Below, piece by piece: positions 47,038 through 60,289 of a DNA stretch of 64,000 nucleotides. The stretch is from Pogona vitticeps (Eukaryota; Chordata; Lepidosauria; Squamata; Agamidae). Position 1 is the stretch's first letter. Each line of letters starts with the position of its first letter. Made by a program: the position numbers and the translations under genes. The stretch is from assembly GCF_051106095.1 (NCBI RefSeq), contig NC_135791.1, forward strand, positions 4,164,501-4,228,500, written 5' to 3'. The notes below the pieces were generated by a model. It was not told the DNA's origin, ran no database searches, and worked only from the letters and a program-made list of their open reading frames with translations.

Positions 47038-47379
47038 GGTAAAGATTCCCCTTGACAATTTTTGTCCAGTCATGTTCGACTCTAGAGGGCGGTGTTCATC
47101 CTCGTTTCCAAGCCATAGAGCCAGCGTTTTGTCCGAAGACAATCTTCCGTGGTCACGTGGCCAGTGTGACTTAGACACAGAATGCTGTTACCTTCCCACT
47201 GAGGTGGTCCCTATTTATCTACTTGCATTTTGCATGCTTTTGAACCGCTAGGTTGGTGGGAGCTGGGACAAGCAACGGGAGCTCACTCCGTCACGTGGAT
47301 TCGACCTTACGACTCCTTGGTCTTCTGACCCTGCAGCACAGGCTTCTGCGGTTTAGCCCGCAGCGCCACCACGTCCCTA
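47038..47379 (-). mobile_element. Sauria-type SINE, complete, perfect target-site duplication
   Basis: Read on the minus strand it starts GGGACGTGGTGGCGCTGCGG like a tRNA-derived head and ends with CTAGAGTCGAACATGACTGG then GTCAAGGGGAATCTTTACC. The AGAGTCG-ACA-GACT tail resembles the BovB tail, as known for Sauria SINEs. AGCCCCGCAAAA occurs exactly on both sides (47026-47037 and 47380-47391), a perfect 12-base duplication. Full length of 342 bases with an undamaged duplication indicates a young copy. Confidence 0.85.
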
Positions 47380-47391
47380 AGCCCCGCAAAA

Positions 47392-48836
47392 TGGTAACTC
47401 CAAACTGGTCCAAAAACATGGATCAGGAGCAAGCTAGTTTGTAATCTCCCATGTCTTGCATGATCTCTGAGAAATGGCTCACACCAGGCCATGTCACAAC
47501 TGCAGAAAACTATTTCTCTGTCTGATCACGCCCCAAGGTGTCACAAAAGTAAGCATTGGGATGAGGAAGGGAGAAGAGGAAGGCTTTTGTCTTCTGACTA
47601 GTGCCTTGAGAGGTAATGGACCAGGGTGTCATCAGAATTGCTGCAATCTGGAAAGGCAGACTAGTTCTCTTACGCCCTACCTTCTTTCCATCAAGAAACA
47701 CCCACTTCATTGCACCTTATAATAGCTAGACTTTAAGGTTGATTGATTGATTGATTTGAACAAATGATGGATTGACTGACCTTCATTTTTGTCTGGATAT
47801 GCTTCCACAGACTAACACAACTACTTTCTTGAAAAAAACAAAACTCCAACCATTGGTTGCATTTCAGTTTTGCATCCACACCCGAGTGAGTGGACATGGA
47901 TTTTCTTTTGTGTCACCTATGCTAAAAATGAGCCCACCTCCTTCCAACAGACAGGTGGATTTTGGGGTGCCAAACAATGTTTAGGATTATAAGGTTTAGC
48001 CGGAGCCATAAGAATCTCCCACAGTTTGGCCCTCGTTTTGTTAGACCTGAATTACATCTTCTTCGAGGAAAGTCAGGTTTTCTGGGAGGAAAACTGTAAA
48101 AATAACACTTTACATTTCTTTCTTTTAAATGTCGTGTTTCATGTTTAATGTCTTTAAATCCCTTTTTGTATGTTTGGCTTCCCCTCTGACTCACGCTGAA
48201 GTAAAGAACTCCAGAAATGTACGGTTCGACGCATTTCCTGTTTGAAATTTATCACATTAAAGCAACGGATGATGGCTGCAAATCTCTGAACACACAGGTT
48301 TGGAGACCTAGCTTTTTAGATGTGTATGAAGCTCAAATAAAAACTCATACTTCATCTCATGAAACACAACCAGCTTGACATTTGTTTTTATTCTCTCCCT
48401 CCTTCCCTCCCTCTGCCGTGCAATGACTAACAACACAGGAAAAATAAAACATTATATACCATATTATGATCTTTTTGGCTTCTGCTTTCTCCAGTTACTC
48501 TGAATAAAACGGTGCCTTTTCCAGATGGCCAACAAGATTCTAGAGTGGATGGCTGAGGTCAGATGATCCTTGAAGTTCAGACTAGGGATATAAGGGTGTT
48601 GTCCGATCCAATTTGTATCCAAATGTTTATTGCGCACATCAGGACCGAAACTGGTTTGAAGGTAGCAGAAATCAATTTGTTCTCACTTTGTGCAAATATT
48701 CCCATATTTCTGGATTAGAGAGGGGGCGGTGAATGGGGAAAACACAGGGATATGGCTTCCAATGGGACTGCCATGTGGCACCATCAATTCTGGGAATGTG
48801 GTGGACCTTCAGTGTATTGGCAATGTCTCCACTAGC
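47392..48836. other. Spacer, no gene seen
   Basis: A short GATT repeat lies at 47740-47756. No gene or complete element recognised. Confidence 0.45.
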
Positions 48837-49071
48837 TTGGTTGGTTGGTTGGTTGGTTGGTTGGTTGGTTGGTTGGTTGGTTGGTTGGTTGGTTGGTTGG
48901 TTGGTTGGTTGGTTGGTTGGTTGGTTGGTTGGTTGGTTGGTTGGTTGGTTGGTTGGTTGGTTGGTTGGTTGGTTGGTTGGTTGGTTGGTTGGTTGGTTCC
49001 TTCCTTCCTTCCTTCCTTCCTTCCTTCCTTCCTTCCTTCCTTCCTTCCTTCCTTCCTTCCTTCCTTCCTTC
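48837..49071. repeat. (TTGG)n then (TTCC)n microsatellite
   Basis: About 40 TTGG units followed by about 18 TTCC units. TTGG is the complement of CCAA, so this is the same motif class as 45991 and 55933, in opposite orientation. Confidence 0.95.
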
Positions 49072-49424
49072 ATCAGCTTCTTCACCATCTTCTCAGCTAG
49101 CCATGTACTCTGCTTTTTTTTTTCCTTGGGTCCTCCCTTCTCATGAAACAGCCTGGATTTAAAGTTTAAAAGTAAAAGGCATTTCAAAATAAAATAAAGT
49201 AGAAAATGATTAGAGGGTTGCTGGAAGAGATAGTCCTATTGCTACTTTGACCTATCCAATCAAAGGCCACCCAACAGCCAGTCATGCATGCCACATTCAC
49301 ACACACTCACAAAATCCTAACTGAGACTTAGAAACAAACAGGTAGAAGAATCTAGAATACAGCTAATCTAGCAAGCAGTAGCATCCTCCCTTTGCCATAG
49401 CTGGAAGGGAAATGGGCTGCTTAG

Positions 49425-49650
49425 CTCCGTGGTGCAGTGGTTAAACTAAAGTACTGCAGTCAAGCCTCTGTACAAGACCTGAGTTTGATCCAGACAAGTT
49501 CAGGTAGCTGGCTCAAGGTTGACTCAGCCTTCCATCCTTCTGAGGTCAGTAAATTGGGTACCCAATTAGCTGGGGGTCCAAGTTGTTGTTTCCATAGGTA
49601 GGTTGTCAATCTCCCAAAGACAGCTTTACCACTAGGGATTGGTATATAAA
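49425..49650 (+). mobile_element. SINE-IV: tRNA-headed squamate SINE
   Basis: CGTGGTGCAGTGGTTAAACT and CCTGAGTTTGATCCAGAC form the tRNA-like head. Then come TCAAGGTTGACTCAGCCTTC, CATCCTTCTGAGGTCAGTAA and a GGTATATAAATT tail. The CTCAGCCTTCCATCCTTC core is very common in lizards and snakes. Confidence 0.78.
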
Positions 49651-49955
49651 TTGAAAAAACAGCAGCTTATTCAGGTGGGCAAGAATATATACAGGATATT
49701 GACAATGACCTGAATCCTCCACACAGGCTCGACAATTGGAGCTTTGGCTTTTATGGGACTTCAGTGATCAACATCTAATTTTGGCCCTTCCTTCTTATTC
49801 TTCGTAACTGGCACCAAGTTTTGCCCCCTCTCCAGATTTCAACATGCTAGCCCTCCAAATGCTAGCAACAAACGTGGGTGGTTTTTAGGCACTTGTGAAT
49901 CAACTCAACAGCAACTGTGTAATTTTGGAACCGCTGCTCAGCTGATCCAGGAATA

Positions 49956-50390
49956 CAGTGGTGCCTCGCTTTATGATTGCCCCGCATTACGACGAATCAG
50001 CTTTACGACGATCTTTTTGCGATCGCGAATGTGAACGTAAAACGATGGTCTAAATGGGGGAATTTCGCTTTGCGATGATCAGTTCCCTGCTTCGGGAACC
50101 GATTCTTCGCAAAACGATGATGTTTCAACAGCTGATCGGTAGTTTCAAAATGGCCTCTGGGTAAATAAAATGGCTCCCCGCTGTGTTTAGGGACAGATTC
50201 CTTGCTATAGAGGCAGTGAAAATGGCCGCCGTATGGGGGATCTTCGCTGGACGGCGAGTTTTAAGCCCATTGGAACACATTGACAGGTTTTCAATGCGTT
50301 TCAATGGGCTTTTTATTTTTGCTTTATGATGTTTTCGCTTAACGGCGATTTTCCTGGAACCAATTATCGCCATTAATTGAGGCACCACTG
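49956..50390. mobile_element. Tigger-like MITE, long subtype
   Basis: It starts CAGTGGTGCCTCGCTTTATG and ends TTAATTGAGGCACCACTG, with TA on both sides (49954-49955 and 50391-50392). Internally it is related to the 8137 copy in opposite orientation (AATGCGTTTCAATGGGCTTT against the complement there). 435 bases. Confidence 0.84.
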
Positions 50391-51319
50391 TAGACCAATA
50401 TTCCTGTTCTACCCTGTCTGGGCATTTTTCTTTGACCTTACCTTTGAAAAACCTGCAGGGCTGAAAAGAAACATGTTTGAAAACATGTGTCCAAACTCAC
50501 TTGAGTCATTGCGAAAAAATGACAGATTTCTATAAGGGAAGAAGTGGGAGAAAAGGAAAGCAGAGATGGGATGAGAATTCTGAAATTCTAGGGAATGCAA
50601 CAGAAATAGGACTGAGAGATATTCACATTTCTGTCTCTTGTTATCCAGTTAGTGGACAGTTTCTTTGGTTTCTGCACAATCCACGTTGGTTTCATCTAAT
50701 TCAGTAATTCCCCTCTCACATTTTTATATTCCACTGCTTTTAAATTCATCAATTTTTCATATGCTCTGCTGGTACCTCTTTGTTTATGCTGTTTTGCCAG
50801 TTCACTAATTAGCTCTAATAATCTGACCAATTCCCTCTCTCCTTGTTATATCAGATAAGATAATTTCTTTTCTTTTTTCAAATGACCCCATTGCGACTGC
50901 CATAGACTTTTAATACGATGTGTCTCCTCTTCATAATCACCCCATGTGGTAGACTAACAATATTCTCCATTGAAAGACAGAGGAAGGGTTGAGCTGGAGA
51001 GGGAGTTAAGGAATTAACTTCTTCACTACCAAAGTTAGGGGAATTTTGGCCTGCAGAGGAAATTCTTCTATTTAGGAATTTAAATCTCCACCCATTTCCT
51101 TTTCAAAGGTGAGAACTAAAGTCTTTTTGTTTGTTTGGCTTGGCAAGATTACATGAATTTTTGCACAAAAACCTCTTATTTTGCACAACGCCCTTTGCAT
51201 TTTTGCACAAAACCACTTGGCCACTGGCCTGATAGATTTACTATATGTAGCATGGTGACCCGAGAAGTAACCTTCTCCATTTCCTGGGATGTCTGTTGAA
51301 TGTCTGGTCATGCCAGAGT

Positions 51320-51375
51320 GTTGTTGTTGTTTGCTGTTGTTTGTTGTTTGTTGTTGTTGTTGTTGTTGTTGTTGT
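51320..51375. repeat. (GTT)n microsatellite
   Basis: Interrupted GTT units next to a SINE-IV-related copy. Confidence 0.92.
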
Positions 51376-51607
51376 GTTAACTTATATATTGCCTCATAAA
51401 GCTAAAGCAGTCTCTGGATGCTTTACAGTATAATTATGTAAGCAACACTTTGCCCTCCATTGAGCTGTGTACTCAATTTACTAACTTTGGAAAAATGGAA
51501 GATGGGGTCAACCTTGAGCTGGCCCCCTGAATCCATTGGAATTGAACTCAGGTCATGAACAGATGCTTGACTGCAGTACTGCAGTTTAATCAGTGCACCA
51601 CTGTGAT
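51376..51607 (-). mobile_element. SINE-IV-related copy
   Basis: The plus strand shows GGAATTGAACTCAGGTCATG then ACTGCAGTACTGCAGTTTAA and CAGTGCACCACTG, the complement of the head. The body is diverged and the tail abuts a GTT repeat. Confidence 0.55.
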
Positions 51608-51949
51608 AGATGCTCTGGAAAATGGTGAAAACCACCAGCAAGATGGCCGTTCTGCATGCGGGAAATTGAACAGCATAGCAGCAAGGTTGAAAGAGGCTGA
51701 TGTGTCTTATGTTGGCATGGCTGCTTCTGTGCTGGCTGAGCTCAGATCTCCTGGCATGACTGGATTTGACAGATCCACTGTTACCTAATTCATCTGAGGT
51801 ATCTATGCTTTGGTTATGAGACCAGTCTCTCCTCTTTAGGTATCTATAGCCACTTCATCCTCTAGATCTGGACAAGTGGGCAGAGATGTCTATTGGATGA
51901 GCTTGAGGTCTCTGAGAAAAATGGACCGGTAGCCAAATCAGTGTAGGCA

Positions 51950-52205
51950 AAAGGAAATGTATTTATTTGTTTATTTCTTTTATTCATAGGCCACTTTTCT
52001 TCCAATAAGGGGACCCAAGGTGGCTCACAATATTATAAGGTTAAAAACACGATAAGGTAAACATAAAAAAACACACCTAAACGACATGCTTATTTAAATA
52101 CAGTGGAATAATTCAAAGCAAGTAAACACTAAGAACTATTTAACTCTAAGAAGGCATTCAAGGATTCAGTCATAATGGTTAAAAGTCTGCCTGAAGAGAA
52201 TAAAT
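51950..52205 (-). repeat. Interspersed repeat, same broad family as 990-1147
   Basis: ATTTATTTGTTTATTTCTTT, then CAATAAGGGGACCCAAGGTG and GCTCACAATATTATAAGG, is the complement of the GGCATATAA-type end with more body. The body runs on to GTTAAAAGTCTGCCTGAAGA. Classification uncertain. Confidence 0.5.
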
Positions 52206-52390
52206 TGCCTTCATTTTTCAATGCAAAATTAAATGGTGGGACTTACCATCACCAGGTATGTTGATAATAGCCTTTGGCTCAACTGTCTTTAAAAGTGGAC
52301 TATTTGCTCTCAAAACTGTCTCATCATAGAAGTCCAAATGTATAGATGATATTGAAATAGCTGTACAGTAATCTGTGGAGAATGTGCATA

Positions 52391-52676
52391 CAGTGGTGCC
52401 TCACAAGACGAACGTCTCTCCGGATGAAAAACCTGCAAGACGAAAGTGTTTGGCAATTGTGTTGGCGACTCACAAGACGGCTTCTTCTATGGCCGTGCTT
52501 TGCAAGATGATTTTTTTTTTTTTTGCAAGACTGATGCCTTGCAAGACGAAAATAATTCATTTGTCTTGCAAGGTTTCCCATAGGAATGCATTGCAATGCA
52601 TTCCTATGGAAAACCGCTTTTCGCAAGACGGTGCTACTCGTGGAATGAATTACTTTCGTCTTCTGAGGCACCACTG
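52391..52676. mobile_element. Tigger-like MITE, CAAGACGA subtype
   Basis: It starts CAGTGGTGCCTCACAAGACG and ends CGTCTTCTGAGGCACCACTG, with TA on both sides (52389-52390 and 52677-52678). CAAGACGA and its variants recur about every 25-40 bases. A short palindrome, ATAGGAATGCATTGC against GCAATGCATTCCTAT, lies at about 52590-52618. Confidence 0.86.
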
Positions 52677-52678
52677 TA

Positions 52679-54320
52679 TATTGCATTGATAACTGGAGAG
52701 TGCCCAGTGACATGCACAAAGAGAAAACAAGCCGCTGGCATGCATTTCTAGATGGTGTTTGGGGATTAGCGTCTTGCATCCCTCTTTGAGCACTGGAACG
52801 GACCCACAGCCGTGCTACGAAGCCTGCATGCCTCTCCTGGATGTGCCTCTGCTCCCTTTTTTTGCAAAGCCTTCAACGCTATGCAAGGCCTTCGCTTTCT
52901 GTCCCATCCACTTCCCCGTCCTGAGCCGTGATGGCTGGGAAGCGAACATGACAAAGTCTAAATTGAAATGAAAGGCAGGGTGCAGAGTGCTAACGAAGGT
53001 GACAGCAATTAAGCTAGCCCTCTGCTAGCGACAGCAGGGCGAACGGAATGTGCTAATTAAGGAGGGAGTTGCTCTGGTTTCATGGCGGAGAGACACCTAC
53101 GGCAGGAAGAAAATGAAGGATGAAGGACTGAGAAGCCCACGACAGACAAAGAAGGTGACATTTCCCCGCATTCCTCTGAAATCGGACATAGCACGAACTT
53201 CGCTCGTCTTGCTTTTCCGTAACTAGCTTTGCAAAGTTCAATCCAGTACACAGTGGAGTTAATCCACAACTGCTTGAACAGTTGTTTTATTGTTCTGCCT
53301 GTCTTCGATTCAACAGGGAAGAGAGAACCATTTTGATTTTCCAATGCATTGGTTTCAAAAGTTCACAAATTTATGAACTGATTTGCACCCAGGACACAAA
53401 CTGGATCCAGCAGTGCTCAGATAGCTTTTTTCTGAATCAGGATACATTCCAAAGCCCAAAGCTGGGCTCCAAAACTGAATTAACAGACCCAATCACTCAC
53501 AGCCCTGCTTATTTGTGCTCTCTTGTGTGTGCTTGCTAAATATTTTATCCTTGTCCTCTTGGGACAATCTTCTAATGTGTGGCTCCATTGCTTCCCAATC
53601 CAAATTGCGTATTTCCTGGAAATCTGACTCAGGGAGGGAAAACCTGGGTTCAAAACCTTCAGCATCTCCAGAGAGCATTTGATCATCCTTCCTTACCAAG
53701 GGTTCATCCGCCGAAGACTGAGAGCTACCTTCTCATGTAGCCAGCCCTCTGTTCATCTGCTAATATTTATAATTGTGCCTGCAGGGAATAACCTTATTTC
53801 TTTCCAGAGTTTAATTAATCAGGGGATCAAACTGAGTCAGAGAGAAGGTTTTGCTGGAGAAGAGCGAAATCTGTAGAGCTGGCAAGAGGATGGGGAGCAG
53901 ACAGAGTCAGGTGGAGCCCATATTACAGCTGCCAGATCCAGCCAAAAGCTCACAAGGACACAGAAGAGTGAGAGCATGAAGGAAGGGGAAGCAATCCCTC
54001 TGAAAGGGAGAACAGGGGCAGGCAGATATAGCAAAACATGCCACGTATGCTTTCTCTCACATTTAAACCTCCAGAACCTTGGGGAGACTGATGTCAAAGA
54101 ATAGCCTCACCTCTCTCTCCTAGCGAGGGACGAAATGGAAGGTGGTTTTCTCCCCAATGTGAGTTAATGTCAAAAATGTACATTCGCAGCAAAACGAAAT
54201 TGACACAACATTCTCATTCATCTCTTGTAACGGGGTGGGATCCCCTTGAAATTGCCCCTGATGCCATTGACATTTAAAGGAAGACGATGTTCTGATTTTA
54301 GGAAGCATATCCGTGGGGTT
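52679..54320. other. Spacer, possibly conserved regulatory DNA
   Basis: 52965-53070 carries GACAGCAATTAAGCTAG and GTGCTAATTAAGGAGGG around a GCTAGC-rich core, which looks constrained but cannot be tested here. No gene seen. Confidence 0.35.
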
Positions 54321-54558
54321 AATAATAATTGTGTGCTGTCAAGTCAATTCTGATTTAGGACAACCCTTTCCAGGGTTTTCTAGAGTACTTAAATGTGATT
54401 TACTGTTCCTTTCTTCTGGGGGTGCCGTGGGACTGTGCAGCTTGCCCAAGGCCACCCAGGCTGGCTCTTCTCCCAGGAGACATGGGGGGGAGAGAGAATT
54501 CGAACTCCCAACCTCTGGCTCCATAGCCAGAGACCTAACTCACTGAACTATCCAGCCA
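54321..54558 (-). mobile_element. SINE-II copy, well preserved
   Basis: On the minus strand it starts TTGGCTGGATAGTTCAGTGA, and B-box-like GGGAGTTCGAATTC follows. At the far end the plus strand reads AATAATAATTGTGTGCTGTC then AAGTCAATTCTGATT, the complement of the GACTTGACGGCA-type tail of the local RTE LINE. Confidence 0.8.
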
Positions 54559-55165
54559 AGCCACCACTGGGATTACATCTCCAAAATGAGTCCGCCTGCA
54601 TGAATCTGGACATTGGAACATTTCTTAAATATTATACACAATGCTAGTGTCAGACCACTTCTCTTGATCAACTCCATGACCATGTTGGTGTCCTGGGAGT
54701 TATTCACCTAACGATGGAGAAACAATCTTTCTTGCCTTCATTCTCAGACTTACAAAGCATATACTTGACTTCCAGTCACCCCTTGTGAGATGAAGCTACC
54801 AAGATACAGAGTGGGTGGGAAAGCACCCTTACCTCTTGAGGATTCAGTTTCAGATCTTATGACGCTCCGGCAACAGATGCTGCAATACTGTGACATATTT
54901 AATCATGGTAGGCAGCACGGCTTCTGTTAATGTGCTAACCATATCGTCTCATCTGACCCGAAGTCTCACCCCCATATTTAAGCGATCCAAAGTGCTACTT
55001 AGCTGGATCAAAAGACTGTCTGATTCAGCAGAAGGCAACTTCATACTGTTCCCAATGTGAATACATCAAGGCATAATTAGCACTCATGTGCCAATATTAC
55101 AAAGAGTGAGAACTGTTGGGTAATAGATAGGTCTGCTTTCTTTTTTTAACCAAGTAATCACTAAG

Positions 55166-55240
55166 CATCATAGAATAATTGAGTTGGGAGGCTTCTAAAA
55201 GGCCATCAAGTCCACCCCCCTGCTCAATGCTGGAAACCCA
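55166..55240 (-). mobile_element. CR1 LINE 3' end
   Basis: CATCATAGAATAATTGAG, GAGTTGGGAGGCTTC and CATCAAGTCCACCCCC match the reverse-complement CR1 terminus in degraded form. A short relic. Confidence 0.65.
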
Positions 55241-55667
55241 AATGACCTGCATCTAGGGACTCAGTTATAGTCATTAAAAAACTTGCCTGAAGAAGTGGGT
55301 CTTCGATTGTCGGGAGAAGGATATAACCTAAGCTCTGGAGGGGGAGCAGGCACAGAGGAGGTCATCTCTCATGTCCCCATCAAGTGTGCCTGGAATGGCA
55401 GAGGGACTGAAAGAAAGGTCTCAGCTGCACAAACTCCCTGATGGTAGCTTCAATTTTGTATAAAGACTGAACCCTCAGATGTCACCTCAGGGGAAGACAT
55501 CATGATCTTTCCCCTTCTGGTGGGCCAACAGCTGCCAGTCACTTAGCATCTTCCCTTTTATTTTACAGCAAAACAGACTGCTTCTGTTTGGCCAAGATCA
55601 GAGGCACCAGAAACAGGGCAAATCCCCGTGTCAGAAATGTCAGTGATCAATTTTTTTCAATGATCCC

Positions 55668-55895
55668 ATGGCATAGTGGTTGAACTGCAGTCCTGCCGTC
55701 AAGCCTCTACTCATGACCTCAGTTTGATCCCAACAGATTCAGGTAGTTGGCTTGAGGTTGACTCAGCCTTCCATCCTTCTGAGGTCAGTAAACCCAGCTT
55801 GCAGGGTGTGTGTGTGCAGCAGCAAAGTGTTGTTTGCATAATTCTGTTATAAACCACCCAGAGAGTGCTCTATGAGCACTATGGAGCAGAATAGA
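55668..55895 (+). mobile_element. SINE-IV copy
   Basis: CCATGGCATAGTGGTTGAAC and CTCAGTTTGATCCCAACAG form the head, then GAGGTTGACTCAGCCTTCCA and CATCCTTCTGAGGTCAGTAA. The tail region leads straight into the CTCC/AACC microsatellite at 55898. Confidence 0.75.
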
Positions 55896-55897
55896 AT

Positions 55898-56082
55898 CCC
55901 TCCCTCCCTCCCTCCCTCCCTCCCTCCCTCCCAACCAACCAACCAACCAACCAACCAACCAACCAACCAACCAACCAACCAACCAACCAACCAACCAACC
56001 AACCAACCAACCAACCAACCAACCAACCAACCAACCAACCAACCAACCAACCAACCAACCAACCAACCAACCAACCAACCAA
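55898..56082. repeat. (CTCC)n then (AACC)n microsatellite
   Basis: About 8 CTCC units followed by about 37 AACC units, immediately after a SINE-IV copy. Confidence 0.95.
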
Positions 56083-58489
56083 ACTTATTTTCCAAACTAG
56101 ACTAAAATACAACTTACTAAAGCTAAATCAAGAGGATCACATGGTAAAACTTTTTTTTATTTTTAAGGCCATTGTTAAAGAGGTGCAAGGTATTTCTACA
56201 AAGAACACTTTTCCTGTTATGGCCTTAAGAGAATGATGGCTATGCTTTGAATCAGCAGCCATCTGTACTGCGTGTTTGTTGTCAATCCAGGTTGGAAGGA
56301 AAAGGCTAACTTTCCAAACCAGCTCCTTTTTCTTGCCTGTCATCAGCCGTCCTTTCCCGTTGTCTGCCAAAGCCCTGTTAGCTGGAGAGGGTGGCTCCGC
56401 GAGACGGGAGGTCAGGCTCTTAATCTATCAGCAAGAGGACACTGCTGAGCATCTAAGCCAATGGTGATGGGGGATGCCGGCATGATCCTAATCACAGAAG
56501 GCAGGCTGTCATTTCCAGCCACCTCGTCCCATGCAGAAGATCTAAATTCCATCTCAATCTTTAAAACCAGCCACCAAGACCAAGCAAATAGAAACCCCCA
56601 CGGGTTGTAGCCATTACTAGGTTTCTATTAAGCATCCTAGCAGAACCGCTGGTCCTCTTAAATCAACTTGCGATAAATAAGAAATAATGCTTAAGGTTTC
56701 GACAATCATTTTATTCCTTCGCACCTGATAGCAGGATAGGACTGTTCTTTGAGTGGACAGTAGGTGGCAATAGAGACCCATGGAGGGGGCCTTTGGAGGT
56801 GGCTGTCCTGTCTTCCAAACATCAGGATGATAGAGCATGAAACCAACTCTTTGCTCGGAGAACACTCACTTTTTCAGTCCATCCCTGGAGCAAGGAGTGT
56901 CCTGTTCTGACTTAACAATCCGTCCCACTCTCCAGATGTCACAATCCTGGCTGGCTGGGATGGGATGGACCAGCAGAAACAGTGCACAGGAGTTGGGCTT
57001 AGTTGCAATAATGCAATAATAATGCAATGATGATAATAATAATCATCACCAAGGAGAGACATGTCCTTTTCAAAGAAAGACCAAATAGGAAAGTGTGCGC
57101 ACGCACCCATGGCCTGTGTCTCTTTGTTTGAAGAACTGGGGGGTGAAATCCAATCCACAGCTACTTTAGCTGTAACTTTTAAACAACTACTGAAATGCCA
57201 CCTGCCACTTTCCTGACTTACATGTAAGAAAGATATGCCTGGCAAAATCCATATCACGAAGAACGTTTGGACTTTATATGTGTGAGTAACTTTCCTGGCT
57301 GAATCCATCTTGCCACGAACTCTTGGCCTTTTAAGTTCTTCACACTGGTACAAGCCTGATGAAGTGGCCTCTTCACGAAAGCTTGCATATTTGCATGATT
57401 ATTTTTAGTGGTCAATAAAAGTATTGCCTACTCTTGCATTTGTATTTCATAATGCAAGGCAATTTCCAGTCACTTTTTAGATCACCCGAAAGGAAAATCA
57501 TGGTATTTTTCCATTCAAAGCCCGAATCTTAGAACTGATCAAAAGACAGAAATCACATTTTGAATAAAAAAATTAATCAGGTTTATAGGTACAAAGAAAG
57601 GGAGAGGAAAGTGAAAGTAGAGATGGGCAAAACTTCAGACTTTGGAATCTGCTTTAATTTTTTAAAATAGAACCTCTCCAGATACGTGAGCCGGACTCTG
57701 ATGCAACAGGAGAATGCCTGGCATTAAAAAACCACAACTCCAAGACTATGTATTTATTTTGGGTACCAGAACTGAATAGGGCTTGCTGTGCTTCTGCTGT
57801 GGGTTTTTCGGGCTCTTTGGCTGTGTTCTGAACATGGCAAAAAAGCCTGAAAAAACCACAGCAACCACCTTTCTTTCTCTCTTTTTTGCTTTTTAAGCAC
57901 AAAAGGAATAGGGGAAAGAAGTAGAAGACAGAGGTGGGACACAGAAAATGTTTTGGTGGGAAAACCAATTTGTGAAGGGTGCAGGAAAAGGAGTTGGCCG
58001 GGTGATGGATGTGAGCGATTTCCACCCCTTGGCCTTGCGTTGATGGATGGAATAGAATTCATGTCATAGCACCCGGGGAAGAGCCTTCTAGCTCTCAAGC
58101 CTCCTCACCTTCTCCCCTCATTATTAAAATACTGAGAAATAATTCGAGGGGAGCAAGCCAGACTGGCCAGTAATCTCCTCTAGTGGGAGTCTGCCTCGAA
58201 ACAAACAAAATTGCTGTAGTCCTAAAAGAACGCATCCCACACACCCGATCCTTGAGAACAACAGCAAAGTGAAATCCATGGGTGGAAGAAGTGTTGGGCT
58301 TTTGTATGATTTTTTCAGGAAGATGGAGGGCTAGGCGGGAGGGCGAGGAAGCCCAGTGGCTTTGTTGATCCTGTACAAAATTTGTTATGTCCACAAATTT
58401 GAAGCATGATTTTCTTGGTACATAACCTGTGTTATGAGATGTCCATAGTGACTAAACTAAACTAAAGTAGAAGTGTCGGATCCCCCTGC

Positions 58490-58490
<1 letters not shown>
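56083..58490. other. Spacer, no gene seen
   Basis: 57355-57420 (GCCTGATGAAGTGGCCTCTT then CACGAAAGCTTGCATA) resembles the 3' end of a reptile interspersed repeat. 57620 starts TAGAGATGGGCAAAAC like one end of a hAT element, with no partner found. Confidence 0.4.
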
Positions 58491-59275
<785 letters not shown>

Positions 59276-60289
59276 TTTAGTGTCAAACTATTTGGGGTTT
59301 CTGATGACCTTGAATTCTAAGACTCCGCTTTCCCACCTCTGAAGGGATACCTAGAAATGTGTGAGAGAACATATTATTCCACAGTGTCCTTTGCCCAAAA
59401 ACAGAGGTCAAACCTCAAGGCAAATCCCATCAATTAAGGGCAACACCACCTTTTCCCATCTGACCATCTTATTATCCCTTCCCTGATGTCTGGCGTCTTT
59501 TCTCCCCGGCCTCCCATCATCTGGACGATGCCAGTGTCTCTCTTTTTCCCCTCAAGAGCCTCTTGTAAAGCCCTCCGTCAAGACTACCGGCTGGCATTTG
59601 TTTTCTTTTCATTTCCTTTTAGTGTCCTCCTGTCAAGTTGTGTTTGACTGAAAATAAAAACCCAGGTTAATGTTATCTTGCATCTCAATGTCACTACTCA
59701 AGGTTTTTTACTACATCAATTAAAGCGCCGATCCCAGGCTTGCTTTTCATTTCGTGGGCTTCTTTACCCTCTTCCTTTCCCCTCTCTGAAGCAAGAATCA
59801 TAACTCAGAGCTTTTAAGTCCCAGTATAATCTTTTCTTTTGCCTTTCGTTCACGGGAAGACAATGGCTCTCTTCTCTCTCTCTCTCTCTTTCTCTCTGAG
59901 GAGAATCACCAACTGAATTATCATTCAAGAGACAGTATTAAAAAGGGGGACTCTGCATAAAAAAAATCCATGTAATGCGATATGTATTGTGATTGTGTAT
60001 GTAGTGTAACCCAAGACACAGTGGAGGGGCCTCATGCGTCCCTCAGAAGCCATTTTCTTCCTGCTCCTACTTCTTCCTTTTCCTCATCTGGAAACCATGC
60101 AGACGAACATTGATGGTGGCCACAGAGATGGTTTCCACCTGTACCTTGTGCAGCAGGCAAGGCTTAGAGGGCAGCCTCCTGCATCACTGACTCTACAGAA
60201 GGGGTGGCTGGTGCTGTAGATCTATTTAAAAAACCACAAGAATCATTAGGTGTCTAGGCACTGCATCTGTCACGAAGTTTCAATGCCTT
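59276..60289. other. Spacer, no gene seen
   Basis: No recognised gene or repeat apart from the short CT run. Confidence 0.45.
59872..59897. repeat. (CT)n microsatellite
   Basis: Short pyrimidine run. Confidence 0.85.

Noticed and set aside
48590-48720. Another hAT end (CTAGGGATATAAGGGTG) near 48590
   Set aside because: No matching inverted end or 8-base duplication could be found nearby.
55898-56082. Interstitial telomere repeat
   Set aside because: The unit is AACC, not AACCCT, so it is a plain tetranucleotide array.
57355-57420. A conserved element with CTGATGAAGTGG and CACGAAAGCTT
   Set aside because: This wording is a widespread reptile repeat end, so I did not count it as a regulatory element.
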